In this document: positions 14,501 through 26,500 of the stretch, piece by piece | How the letters are laid out: every line of letters starts with the position of its first letter | How positions within the stretch are numbered: the first letter of the stretch is position 1 | Origin: Chondrosia reniformis | Taxonomy: Eukaryota > Porifera > Demospongiae > Chondrillida > Chondrillidae | Assembly (NCBI GenBank): GCA_947172415.1 | Contig: OX359198.1 | Span: 2,387,401 to 2,451,400, forward strand | DNA length: 64,000 nucleotides | Reading direction: 5' to 3' | The notes under the pieces: model-generated | Database searches by the model: none | What the model was told of the DNA's origin: nothing | What the model saw: the letters and a program-made list of their open reading frames with translations, nothing else | Position numbers and translations under genes: made by a program

Positions 14501-17500
14501 TTTTCACACCTTAGTATAGACTGAAGATGATGCATCTGCATGCCATATATCAACAAAGATTACAGTCTTAAAGGGGTCCCAGCTAATAAACACAGCAGAT
14601 TTGATTTGCCTTGTGAGGGAGCTAAGAATGCCAATGGTTGGTTGCATGCATTCGCATAATCAACAGGGTTAGAGACCATTTTGTAACTTGCATACAAGGG
14701 ACATCATATGATATACGTATATAAAGGCCTTGGCCTTTTATATCCTTGTGTACAATTTACAAAATGGTCTGAACTAAGTTTATTCCACCAATCAAATTTT
14801 ATTAATTGTCCAATTTAGAAGCTCTACATAACACAAACAATCAACACTTGTAATGATCAACCATATACAGTACATACTTTGCCCCAAAATTAATCTCTCT
14901 GTAAAACAGTGCATCTGCCCTCAGTTCAGTGCAATGAACAATTGGTATTTTAGTTTAGATCCAACCTTTGCCATTAATATACGTAGTAACATGATCAAAT
15001 AAATAGGTATATCTGATTACTAAATATGTACATGCCACTAGACACATTCCTACACTCTAAATAACTTTATGGCTACCTCCCCCAAATATCAGAAGACCTA
15101 TCCTTGTTGTACAAACAATCAACTGCTGCTTAAGTAATGTGAAATGTGTTGCAAATAAAGGAAAAAGAAAATACAACTTAGATCATCTGAGCCTAGTAAT
15201 TTGTGTGATGGTAGGTGGCAGTGTGTGTGTTCATTGTTTAGTGTTTCTAGGTGAAGACAGAAAACTCATCTGTTTATTTATCAGTTCCATCAATATACAA
15301 TATGAAACATGAAGCATCAGAGCCAATAGGGCAAGGTCTGACCAGCCATCAACTCATCTAATCCATCAGTGGCAATAGGGCAAGGTCTGATCAGCCATCA
15401 ACTGATCTAATCATCAGTGGCAATAGGGCAAGGTCTGACCAGCCAGCAACTCATCTAATCATCATGGCAATAGGGCAAGGCCTGACCAGCCAGCAACTCA
15501 TCTAATCATGAAATCATAACTAAGCAAACAACAACGTAACAAAGACAATAAGGTCTGACCAGCAAGAGTACTTTTGTAATCAAAACTAAGCATATGATAA
15601 AGAAGTTGAGGTCACCACAGAAAGACATTGATTCAAGCCTATAAAGCACACATCTAAAAGTATCCCCTTGCTTCTGTAACTGATTCCTATCCTCACAATC
15701 CATTCCTGTCCTATCATCTATTATACAGTTCTTAAGAAATCTTGCAGTTTCACAGACTATCAGAAGTGTGTAATGTTTCTGTGTTATTTAAATTAGTGAT
15801 GCCAGAAACCAAATCCAAAGGAAGCAATCATTCGGTGCCTTATACCAGGTGGAAATCTAGTTGTAAACAACCATGAGTCAATGTAGTCAAGCAACTAACA
15901 ACTTTTCAAAGGGAACAAGTTATTGAAAGACACAATTATACAAGCAGGGTTTCTTTCAGCATTTTGCCCAAGGAGGGGATGGTGTGGTATGGATTATTAG
16001 TGGGGGGGGGGGGCAAGTACGTATCCATGTGCAAAGCATGCAGCAAACTAGGGGGTCTGGGGGCATGCTCCCCAAGGAAATTTCGATCTTTTATTAGATG
16101 CAATTTGAGATGAAAATGGTTAAACCTCTTCTACAAATATTGGTCAGGGTATTCAAATAAGGGAATATTGTTTTGAGTGAAAACACGTTCTGAGAAAACC
16201 TTAGTTCCACTGATGAAAATTGCTATCGAATCACCACAAAAACTATCTGATAATGATTTAGAAACAATAGTAGGCATATGGACTAGAAACCTAGTTGTAT
16301 AGAATATTGTGCATTTCATGTTATCACTTATTGTGTCATTAAAGCTTTTATAAAGGCCTGAATTTACATGTACGTAAAATAGAATTCTCAGAATATCCAA
16401 GGGGGGTGGGGGGGGAAGCCAAAGTCAAGGGGAGGTCAAATGCCCTCTCCCGCCCCGCCCTGAAAGAAACCCTGACAAGCCTTAGTCAGTTGATAAATAA
16501 GGATAACTACAAAAATTAGGGAACTTTAAGAATCTTAAAGCTTCATCATTTAAATATGGATTTTACACCACCCACTCAAATTGACTCTAAAGTGTAATTA
16601 AATGTGTATATTAATGAATTATAGGTGTCTAGAGAGACGATACAACATTACAAACCTAAGAATCAACTTGAGGTGCAATAAACAAATGAATAAATTTCAC
16701 TATTTATTAGCACCTTTAACATTTACTAGTGAGAGTAATTGAGTACGCTCGACCCGTGTTATAGGGCTAGCTACTTTTAATCCCCACAGTAGATATAGAA
16801 TACCAAACACTGTAGTACACAGTACTAGACAGAAAAATACATTTAGTGTACAGAACAAACCCTTGTAACACTTATGCATTAAATAAAACAGTAATTATAA
16901 CACCACACTCACTTGAGCAATGTGTCCTTCTCTGATAAGAAATGAGATCCCTGCACTATTGTTTGCAGTGTGGGCACACAGTAACATGATGATATGAGGA
17001 TTCTACAATAAAAAGGTTACGATATTTACAGGTAACACATTTAGTATATCATTATGCTCTTAATTGAGTCAATTGAACAGATATGGAATTTCACTTCCCA
17101 ATTATCAGAATCAAGAAAGTCTTATAAATACATATAAACTATAATAAAATATAAATATAAATATTAGAAAACAGGATGGACTAAGTGCACTGATGATACC
17201 CAGAGTCAACTAATAGTGTTTAAAATGGTAAGCCATACTTTGACTATTACCTTATCTGAAGGCTTTTGACCTAAAATTGGGGATCAGAGTGGTAGAAAGG
17301 GATTCGGAAGATGGATCTAAGTACAGACTTTCCTTGATATACTATCTAGTTGTGCTCCTGAAACGAAATGAAAGCATCCTTTTAGAATAGCTCAGTTACT
17401 AGAACCTCTGTATAACCATACAGTTCAGTTGTAACATTACTGTATATCCATACTTCATCACTGTAACTAGTGAGTAGTCCACAGCTTACACTAACTATAG

Positions 17501-20500
17501 TGTACAATCACACATAGTCTGACCTTCTTAGAAACTGCTACATCTAATGGTGTTCTCCCTGATGAATCCTCCTTATCTACATCAGCACCAACTTTAACGA
17601 GATATTCCGCAATACTAACTTGACCATGCTCAACAGCAACATGAAGTGGAGTAGCAGCAGTATAATTACATTGGACTGCAGTTTTCAGTGTTCTGTTAAC
17701 ATTCTCACTGCTGACTAGTCTCTTTACCTAAACAGTTAAGTGTTAATGAAGGACATGTCTAAATATTTCAATGAACATGCATCTTCTAGGAACACAGTTA
17801 ACTGCTACATTGTAAACATGTCTTCAGTCAATGCACTAAGTACATGATGGCATAATTATAATACAGTGCAACACTTATGGACACCCATACTTACCTGTTC
17901 AATGTTGCCTTCTTTGATTTGAAACACAGTCCCTTGATCAAGTTTGCAAAGTAATTTGAGAAGTGGAGCATTCTGTTTAAAAAACAAGTATTTCGAGTTT
18001 AAAAACTCGTGGGGCTACCGCCCCCCGAATTACCTCGAACTACTTGGCCGTATCATTGGCATTTAATATATATATTCGTAATACTAACGATTGAGGACGC
18101 TTAAGTGTCCTGAACATTATAAATAGCAACAGAAAAGCTTCGTTAACTAAAGCTTCCTGAACGCCGCCATTTGCAAAACGATGTATTGATGTATAAATTA
18201 AGTATTATAAAGTATTATAATAGTTGCGTATATATGAATTAAATATATATCGATGTATAAATAAAGTGTTATAATAGTTGCGTATCAACCCGTATTAAAT
18301 ATATATATATATATATAATACAATCAAGTACTACACAGTGCAAGTTACAAATTTATACACGGATGCAAGTGACTCCCAAAATAATCACACTGAGGTAGAT
18401 AATCCAGGGACATAAAGGCTGGGGCCTTTAATTTATTTCATAATGAGCCTTGTGTGCAAGTTACCCAATTGTCTCTAACCCTGTTATTTTTGGTGAATGT
18501 ATCCAAGCAACCAACAGTACTCCTACCTCACACTGAAGGCAAGTCAAATCTGTGGTGATTATTGGCTGAGACCCTCTACATGAGACTGTAATTGTTGCTG
18601 ATAATGGCATGCAGATGCATCATCTTGAGTCTATACTAAGGTGTGAAAAGGTAATTGGAAGGCCATGTGTTTAACCTTATATGATCTGTAGAGACTACTA
18701 CTCTGTATGCAGAAGTTGAGAATTTCAGTGTGGTAAAGTCTTGTAGCGTTTAATTATATACCTGATTGTGATTATTTTGGGAGTCATTTGCATCTGTATT
18801 ATATATCTACCTCAGTGTGATTATTTTGGGAGTCACTTGCATCCGTGTATAAATTTGTAACTTGCACTGTGTAGTACTTGATTGTATTTAAATATGCATA
18901 ATATATAAGCAGTATCATTATATATATATATATATATGAGCTTGCACGAACGCATATTTATCCAAATCCACCCCTACGTATCCAATTACACTCCTGCACA
19001 CGAACACACATGGATAAGTAATAGAAAACATAAGCAGAGATGACGGAGCGTAAAGTACCACAGTTTTACTACGGTCGTCTAAACGAATTTCTTTTATTTC
19101 TTTACATCAATATATATAGCAACACTCTTGGCTTAAACTTAGCATGAACGTATACAAATACGTTTTATCTAACCTTCGCTACAACTCGCTTATTCGGTAG
19201 CTCCTTCTCGTAGGAGAGCGTCGACTTGTCATAGCCGTTCTCGAAAGGATGATCTTCTTTAGCAACGAGTCGGTGACGTTTACGCAACGTCACATGATTC
19301 ACAAAATGTGTGTACGGAGCGACATACGAAGGTGTTGGTGACGCATTAGAAAAACATCACAATACATCACCAGCTTGCGCAATCGTAACTTTGAATTCTT
19401 CATTATATCTTGATTATTTTGCTCATTTAATTAAGCAAAACTTCGCCAGACGTTTCTTATACACATGTACCATGATATATGTTGATTTCACAGTTATCTG
19501 ACAAATTGAAATTTTTTATCAATATAACACATGGTTTGCATATAAATTTCCCATAGGTTTTCTATAGTCCTATGGCCTTTTATATGCAAACTTTGTCCTC
19601 CGTTTTCTAACAAACGGAGGCCTAAATAAAAAATCCCTTAATTTGAAACGAGTTTTATACCCCAATCTTTATGATGATATGCCCATTTTGTTTTTAGGTT
19701 CTTTCTTGGAGCCATATGAATTATTTAATTATTTATTTATATTAGATTACCTTTGTATATTGTAACTTGCACTGTATATATATACATATCTTTCCGTAAC
19801 ATGAAGCCATACAACGTAATCGGCAAATGAAAACAATATAAGGGGCTGCCTGTGGCAGCCCCTAATAAACCATAAAACTTTAATGAACAATATTGTGCAA
19901 TCAGTAGAGAGACTGAGAAAAGGTTCTACTTTCCTAGTTACTATACAAGGCTCTACACATTTGATAACTACTGAGGTTAGCATTTTAATTCAAGCTTATC
20001 ATGTCAACATTTAAGAAATATACACAACCTTAACTTTCCTTTTTAATTCATGACTCTAGATTTACCACTCCCACTCATATCTACTGAGGAGTGTTATAAG
20101 ACAACAGGCTGGACTAAGTACACTTAAGGTACTCAGAGTCAACTAATAGCATATAAAATGGTGAGCCATACCTTGGCTATTGCCTTATTGGATGATGAGG
20201 TATAATATATTTATCTATATATATAATAAATAATATATATATACATCGCTACGGCTGAATAGCCCAAATTTTCGGATTCGGCAGCCATTTTTACTCGGAG
20301 ATAGGTTGTACAGCTTCAGGGAACCTTAAATCGGCCATTTTTACCCCCAAGACGGTCTTCGTTATGGCTGTATAGTCCAAATTTTCGGATTCAGTGGCCA
20401 TTTTTACTCGGAGATAGGTCGTATAGCTTATAGCTTGAGGAAAAATTAAAAGCTTTTGTTCTCCCATTTAACGGGAACAGAGTGGTAGAAAAGGATTCAA

Positions 20501-23500
20501 AGTACAGGTTTTCCTTAATATACTATCTACATAGTAATTATACTTAGTTGTGTTCCTGAAAGGTGAGCCATATAAACTCAAAATGGAAAAAACATGCTTT
20601 CAATGCTTCTGTGGCTCTACATTACACTACTATGTACAGTATGTACTAGCACTAAATAGAATCTAGGAAGGTAAGCCATATAAATGGAAAACATATGTCA
20701 GTGTTTCTGTGGCTCTATATTACATTACAATGTACACATAAGTAGACTGACCTTCTTACAAACTGCTACATCTAATGGTGTCCTCCCTGATGAATCCTTC
20801 TTATCTACATCAGCACCAACTTTAAGGAGGTGCTCTACTATACTGACATGATCATGCTCAACAGCAACATGAAGTGGAGTAGTAAAGTGACCATATCTAT
20901 CTTGAGTCTCCAATTCTCTGTTGACATTCTCACTATTTATCAGCTTAGTAACCTACATATGTATATATATTTAAATATTGTTGAATGATCAATACACAAG
21001 CTCAAGTGAAAATGTTAAAATGCACATATAAATATATAATTACATGTTGCTCCATGTACAATTCAACATACGGTACATGTCAAAAGAAACTTTACAAAAT
21101 TCAACAAATTTTGCGGAAATTCCGTGCGGATTCCGGAATCCGCGCAGCTAACCTCGGCGTTACCGTGCTATTTCCGCGGAATGTCTGTAGCCTTTCCGCG
21201 GAACGTCTTCCCTGTCCGCGGATCGTCTTCGTCCTTATCCGCGGAACGTTAACACCTCTGCCGAATTGCGCACAAGGTTTGTACTGGTACGTATCTGCAC
21301 ACTACGTGGTCTAAGCCAAGTATTTCCACAAACAATAACGTTTAATAACAAGCAACAACGTTTAATTAACGATTAATTATTATAATAGTAATATTAATAA
21401 TAGTAATAATAGAACAATCGTAACAAAGGTTAAAAGTTAACAATTTTCTATTTCTTCTGGAGGCTTTGTCTTGCGGCAGACTTCGTCAATCGCGCACCTC
21501 ATTTCTTTCTCCGACGTAGTTGCCGACTCCAGCCGTTGCAGAGGGAAATGCTGCATGCACGCAGCGTAGATAGCTTTGATTTTCGGGCCATTTAAGGCTT
21601 TCTTGCCCAGGACTCCTCTGCAGTTGCTTCCAACACGTTCTCGTGGCGGGAACATCCTGGCTGCAAGCCTTGAAGCCAGGTTTCTACGTGACCTGCAAGC
21701 TTGCAGGGCAGAACTGATGTCTTCTGGTGGGATGCATACGTCTCCTACCTCGTTCATCCGACTCGTAATGTCTTGCAGAGGCATATCATGAGGAGACTCC
21801 AGTTGTGTCGGTGGAATTTCTTGCCAGAAGTAAGGAGGCACTGGTGTCGCCATCTCCATGGGGGGTGCACGCATAGGCGTTTCCTGAAGCAGTGGATACT
21901 CGCTTACTGGAGGCTGCAGAGTGTACACTTTCTCCTCTAACGTCTGAAGACGGCACACCAGTCGCGCTCAACTCCAGACACCGTGTCTGTCAAAATGTCC
22001 AACTTGTCTGACAAGTAGTCCAGCTTCTGCAAGATAGTATAAAACCTATCATCCTGCTGTCCTTCGGGTGCACGCGAATCTGTGGAAGTTGAAGGAGCTG
22101 GAGCTGCCAGTTCAAAAGTAAACTGCTCTTCAGGCTCATTCCTGGTAGTGGCAGGTGATGCTGGTGCTTGAGCGCCGTTGACATCGATCACTTCAGCGTT
22201 GAAGTTTTTCTTGGATTTTCCCCAAGAGACTACTACCTTCTCCCCAACAACGATCGTCCCTTTTTTGACGGCGCTCTTCCTCACGAGGGACGTCGTTCCC
22301 TTGAATTTTCAATCGTTCCATCGTACAAGGATCTTCTCCATGATAACTCGCAAAAGGCAGGAACACGCTGAAAGGTGGGTGAATTACTTATCAAATTAAG
22401 TTGTATTTATACGTACGTGCACACTCGAGGTGCGAGATTATCCTCAGCCAATCAGATATATTATTATTTACATTCTGGTCCGCTTAATATTAAACATTAA
22501 ACCATAGATTAAACCGACCGAAGTGTAATATTAAAATGTTATCTGATTGGTCGAAATCAACGTGAAAGTATCCTTTATACGTATATACGTACGTGCACAC
22601 TCGAGGTGCGAGATTATCCTCAGCCAATCAGATATAATATTATTTACATTCTGGTCCGCTTAATATTAAACATTAAACAGACCAAAGCATAATATTAAAA
22701 TGTTATCTGATTGGTCGAAATCAACGTGAAAATATCCTTTATACGTATATACGTACGTGCACACTCGAGGTGTGAGATATTCCCCAGCATATAAGATATA
22801 GATATCTTGTTTTTTCAGTGTGTGTGTGCCTTTTGCGACTTTGACCATTAAGATGCCTTTGAATGAATATCAAAGAGGAAGAATAGTAGCCCTTTGGACT
22901 CATTGTGAGGGTAAATGGACATTGGCACAGATGAGAAGAATCCTGGCCTTGGAGGGGATAATCACCACTTCTCCGACGATTAGCAATACAATTTCTAGAT
23001 GGCATTTAACCAAGAGCACAAGAGACTGTCCAAAAAGTGGGGCCCCTGCGAAAGTGCCTGAAAGCCACTCTCGGTGTATCGATGATGCCATGGCGGACAA
23101 TGATGAATTGACTGCTTCAGATCTGAAGGACATACTCATCAAAGAATTTGGAGTGGAGAAAGTCCAATATGGAGAAAGAACCATAGCAAGGATCCGTAAT
23201 GAGCTCGGATGGACATTAACAACAGCGAGATACTGTCAGGCAATTAGGGATGCCAACAAACTGAAGAGGCTTGACTGGTGTACAAAGCTCATCGCTGAGA
23301 AAGAGAAATTTGATGATGTCATTTTCACAGATGAGTCCACTTTCCAATTGGAGTGCCATCGAAGGAAGTGCTTCCGGAAGAAGAATATGCCCAGAAAACT
23401 GAAGTACAAACACAAACACCCACCGAAGATACATGTGTGGGCTGGAATATCGAAGAAAGGTGCCACTCAAATTGTGATGTTTAGCGGGATCATGAATGCC

Positions 23501-26500
23501 ACCAGGTACTCGGACATCTTGTCAGCCTCTCTCGTGCCATTCCTGAAAGAGATGTACCCACATGGTCATCGGCTGTACCAGGACAATGATCCTAAGCACA
23601 CAAGCAAATATATTCAGCGTTACTTTGAAGCCAATGGAGCGAACTGGTGGAAGAGTCCAGCAGAGTCCCCAGACCTTAACCCCATAGAATTGGTGTGGGG
23701 GTCAATGAAGAACTTCATCAGAGACAAGCTCAAGCCAAAAAATCTTGGTGAGTTGAAAGAAGGTATCAGAAAGTACTGGTCCACGCTTACCCCTGAAGTA
23801 TGTACACGCTACATTGATCACGTGCAGAAGGTGATGCCTGTGGTAGTGCAAGTAGAGGGAGCCCCTTCAAGGAATTAAACTATTTCTTTTTTATTGCAGT
23901 GACTATTCTTGTTTTGTTTGTTATTACTTGTACATGCTTAATTGATTTTAATTGTATTCCAGGTGACACTTGATCTTTTGCGCTGTTAAACAAATATTGC
24001 GCATTAAATAAACATTGGTTGACCACAACTATGCCCCGTATGGGACACTTGACCTTTTGCGCTATATTACATAAATAAATATTGGTTGACCACAACTATG
24101 CGGTATGTGACACTTGACCTTTTGGGCTGTTAAACACGATAATTAACTATCGATCGACTATTCTATGGCTACCTTTCGACGATTCCACGGCTACAGTAAC
24201 CCTGCGACGATTTCACGACTACCCTTTGACGATTCCGCGGATGCCCATTGACGATTCCGTGGATGCTTTTTGACGATTCCGCGGATGCTTTTTGACGATT
24301 CCGCGGAACCCTTGGAGGAATCTGCGGATATTCTGCGAGGATTCCGCAGAAGAGCCGCGGATTACCTACGCGGCAGATCCGCGGAATTCGTAAAGTTACT
24401 TGTGACACGTACCGTACAACAACTATCCTGACCTACATGGTACACTGCATCTGAATATTTTACATACACTCATCAATGTGTTGTACGTATATAAATATGT
24501 TCTCAGAAATACATCTACTGTTACACTGAGATATACATAATTACATGCTGCTAGCTACCATTTGCTAGGTTGGAGTATAACTGACCTTATCAGTGTATCC
24601 CATGATGATGAAAGAAATGATTCTGCTATCCTCATTCTTTGTATGCTTGCAAAGTAAATATTCACAATCACAGTGTTCTAATTAAAGAGAATAAGATATT
24701 GGAAACTGGACTAAAAAAAGGTTCTACAGTATGTTCTCAGTTACTATATAAAACTCTTCACTTTTGATTAACTACTGAGGTATTTTAACATAATTAGATA
24801 TCTAATATACGTTCATTTAACTGATATAAACAAATTTAATAATGGATTAGGGATCAAAGTGGTAGAAAGGGATTCACAAGAAGGATCCAAGTACAGGCTT
24901 TCCTTGATATACTATCTGTTACTATAACCTCTGTATAACAGTTTAGTTGTAACATTACTGTATATCCATACTTTATCACTGTAACTAGTCCACGGCTTAC
25001 ACTAACTATAGTGTATAATCACACATTGACTGACCTTCTTAGAAACTGCTACACCTAATGGTGTCCTCCCTGATGAATCCTTCATATCTACATCAGCACC
25101 AACTTTAAGGAGATACTCTACAATACTGACTTGATCATGCTCAACAGCAACATGAAGTGGAGTAGTAGTAGTAGTAGTAGAGAAACCATATCTGTTACTA
25201 AAGCTACCATATCTATTTTGAGTCATCAATTTTCTGTTGACATTCTCACTATTTATCAGCTTAGTAACCTAAAGAGATTTAAACAAATCATCGTCAACTA
25301 TCATTTAAAAGTATAATTCAATGGTTAAATTTACAACTACGTACATGGTGCTTCAAACAATATAACATTAATCTGGAATATTCACTGTATAAACAACTAT
25401 TGTATATTATTAAACTTGGAATTTGAACAACTTAATTAAACCATTTTTATATTCATGCAATCCAATGTTGCTATGCCAACAAATAAGGCCAGAAGATACA
25501 CAAGAAAATGGTATACGAGAAGATATCCCAAAAACAGTCAGAGAATTATATCAATGAATCTGTTATCAACTGATCTAATCATCAGTGGCAATAGGGCAAG
25601 GTCTGACCAGCCAGCAACTCATCTAATCATCAAATCATAACTAAGCAAACAACAACATAACAAAGACAATAAGGTCTGACTAGCAAGAGTACTGTTATAA
25701 TCAAAACTAAGCATATGATAAAGAAGTTGAGGTCACCACAGAGACATTGATTCAAGCCTATAAAGCACACATCTAAAAGTATCCCCTTGCTTCTGTAACT
25801 GATTCCTATCCTCACAATCCATTCCTGTCCTATCATCTATTATACAGTTCTTAAGAAATCTTACAGTTTCACAGACTATCAGAAGTGTGTAATGTTTCTG
25901 TGTTAGTTAAATTAGTGATGCCAGAAACCAAATCCAAAGGAAGCGATCATTCGGTGCCTTATACCAGGTGGAAATCTAGTTGTAAACAATCATGAGTCAA
26001 TGTAGTCAAGCAACTAACATCTTTTCAAAGGGAACAAGTTATTGAAAGACACAATTATACAAGCAGGGTTTCTTTCAGCATTTTGCCCAAAGGGGGGATG
26101 GTATGGTATGGATTATTGGTGGGGGTGGGGGGGGGGGGGCAAGTACATATCCATGTGCAAAGCATGCAGCAAACTAGGGGGTCTGGGGGCATGCTCACCC
26201 AGGAAATTTCGATCTTTTATTAGATGCAATTTGAGATGAAAATGGTTAAAACCTCTTCTACAAATATTGGTCAGGATATTCAAATAAGGGAATATTGTTT
26301 TGAGTGAAAACGGTCTGAGAAAACCTTAGTTCCACTGATGAAAATTGCAATCGAATCACCACAAAAACTATCTGATAATGATTTAGAAACAATAATAGGC
26401 ATATGGACTAGAAACCTAGTTGTATAGAATATTGTGCATTTCATGTTATCACTTATTGTGTCATTAAAGCTTTAATAAAGTCCTGAATTTACATGTAAAA

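Larger units (their letters stand above)
21071..24414 (+). mobile_element. 3344-bp Tc1/mariner-class transposon with a BEN-domain cargo gene
   Basis: Ends CGGTACATGTCAAAAGAAAC and, inverted, CGGTACGTGTCACAAGTAAC give about 28-bp terminal repeats with four mismatches. The element is flanked by TA at 21069-21070 and 24415-24416. Paralogous introns at 28150, 31787 and 37210 read CAACATACAACAACTATCC with no insert, proving the boundaries. Inside each end lie clusters of TTCCGCGGAA-type palindromes. Contents: BEN gene on minus (21437-22341), divergent tandem-repeat intergenic region (22405-22800), DD34E transposase on plus (22853-23878), and short direct repeats after it. It is clearly more GC-rich than the host introns. 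Confidence 0.92.

Noticed and set aside
15310-15510. CRISPR-like regular repeats
   Set aside because: Units are contiguous with no unique spacers and occur in an animal-type intron; it is a minisatellite.
22900-23470. Minus-strand frames opposite the transposase
   Set aside because: Shadows of the DD34E gene with no recognisable motif.
26042-26239. Plus-strand Gly-rich frame in the 530-bp element
   Set aside because: The Gly run comes from a G tract whose length differs between copies, so the frame is not conserved.
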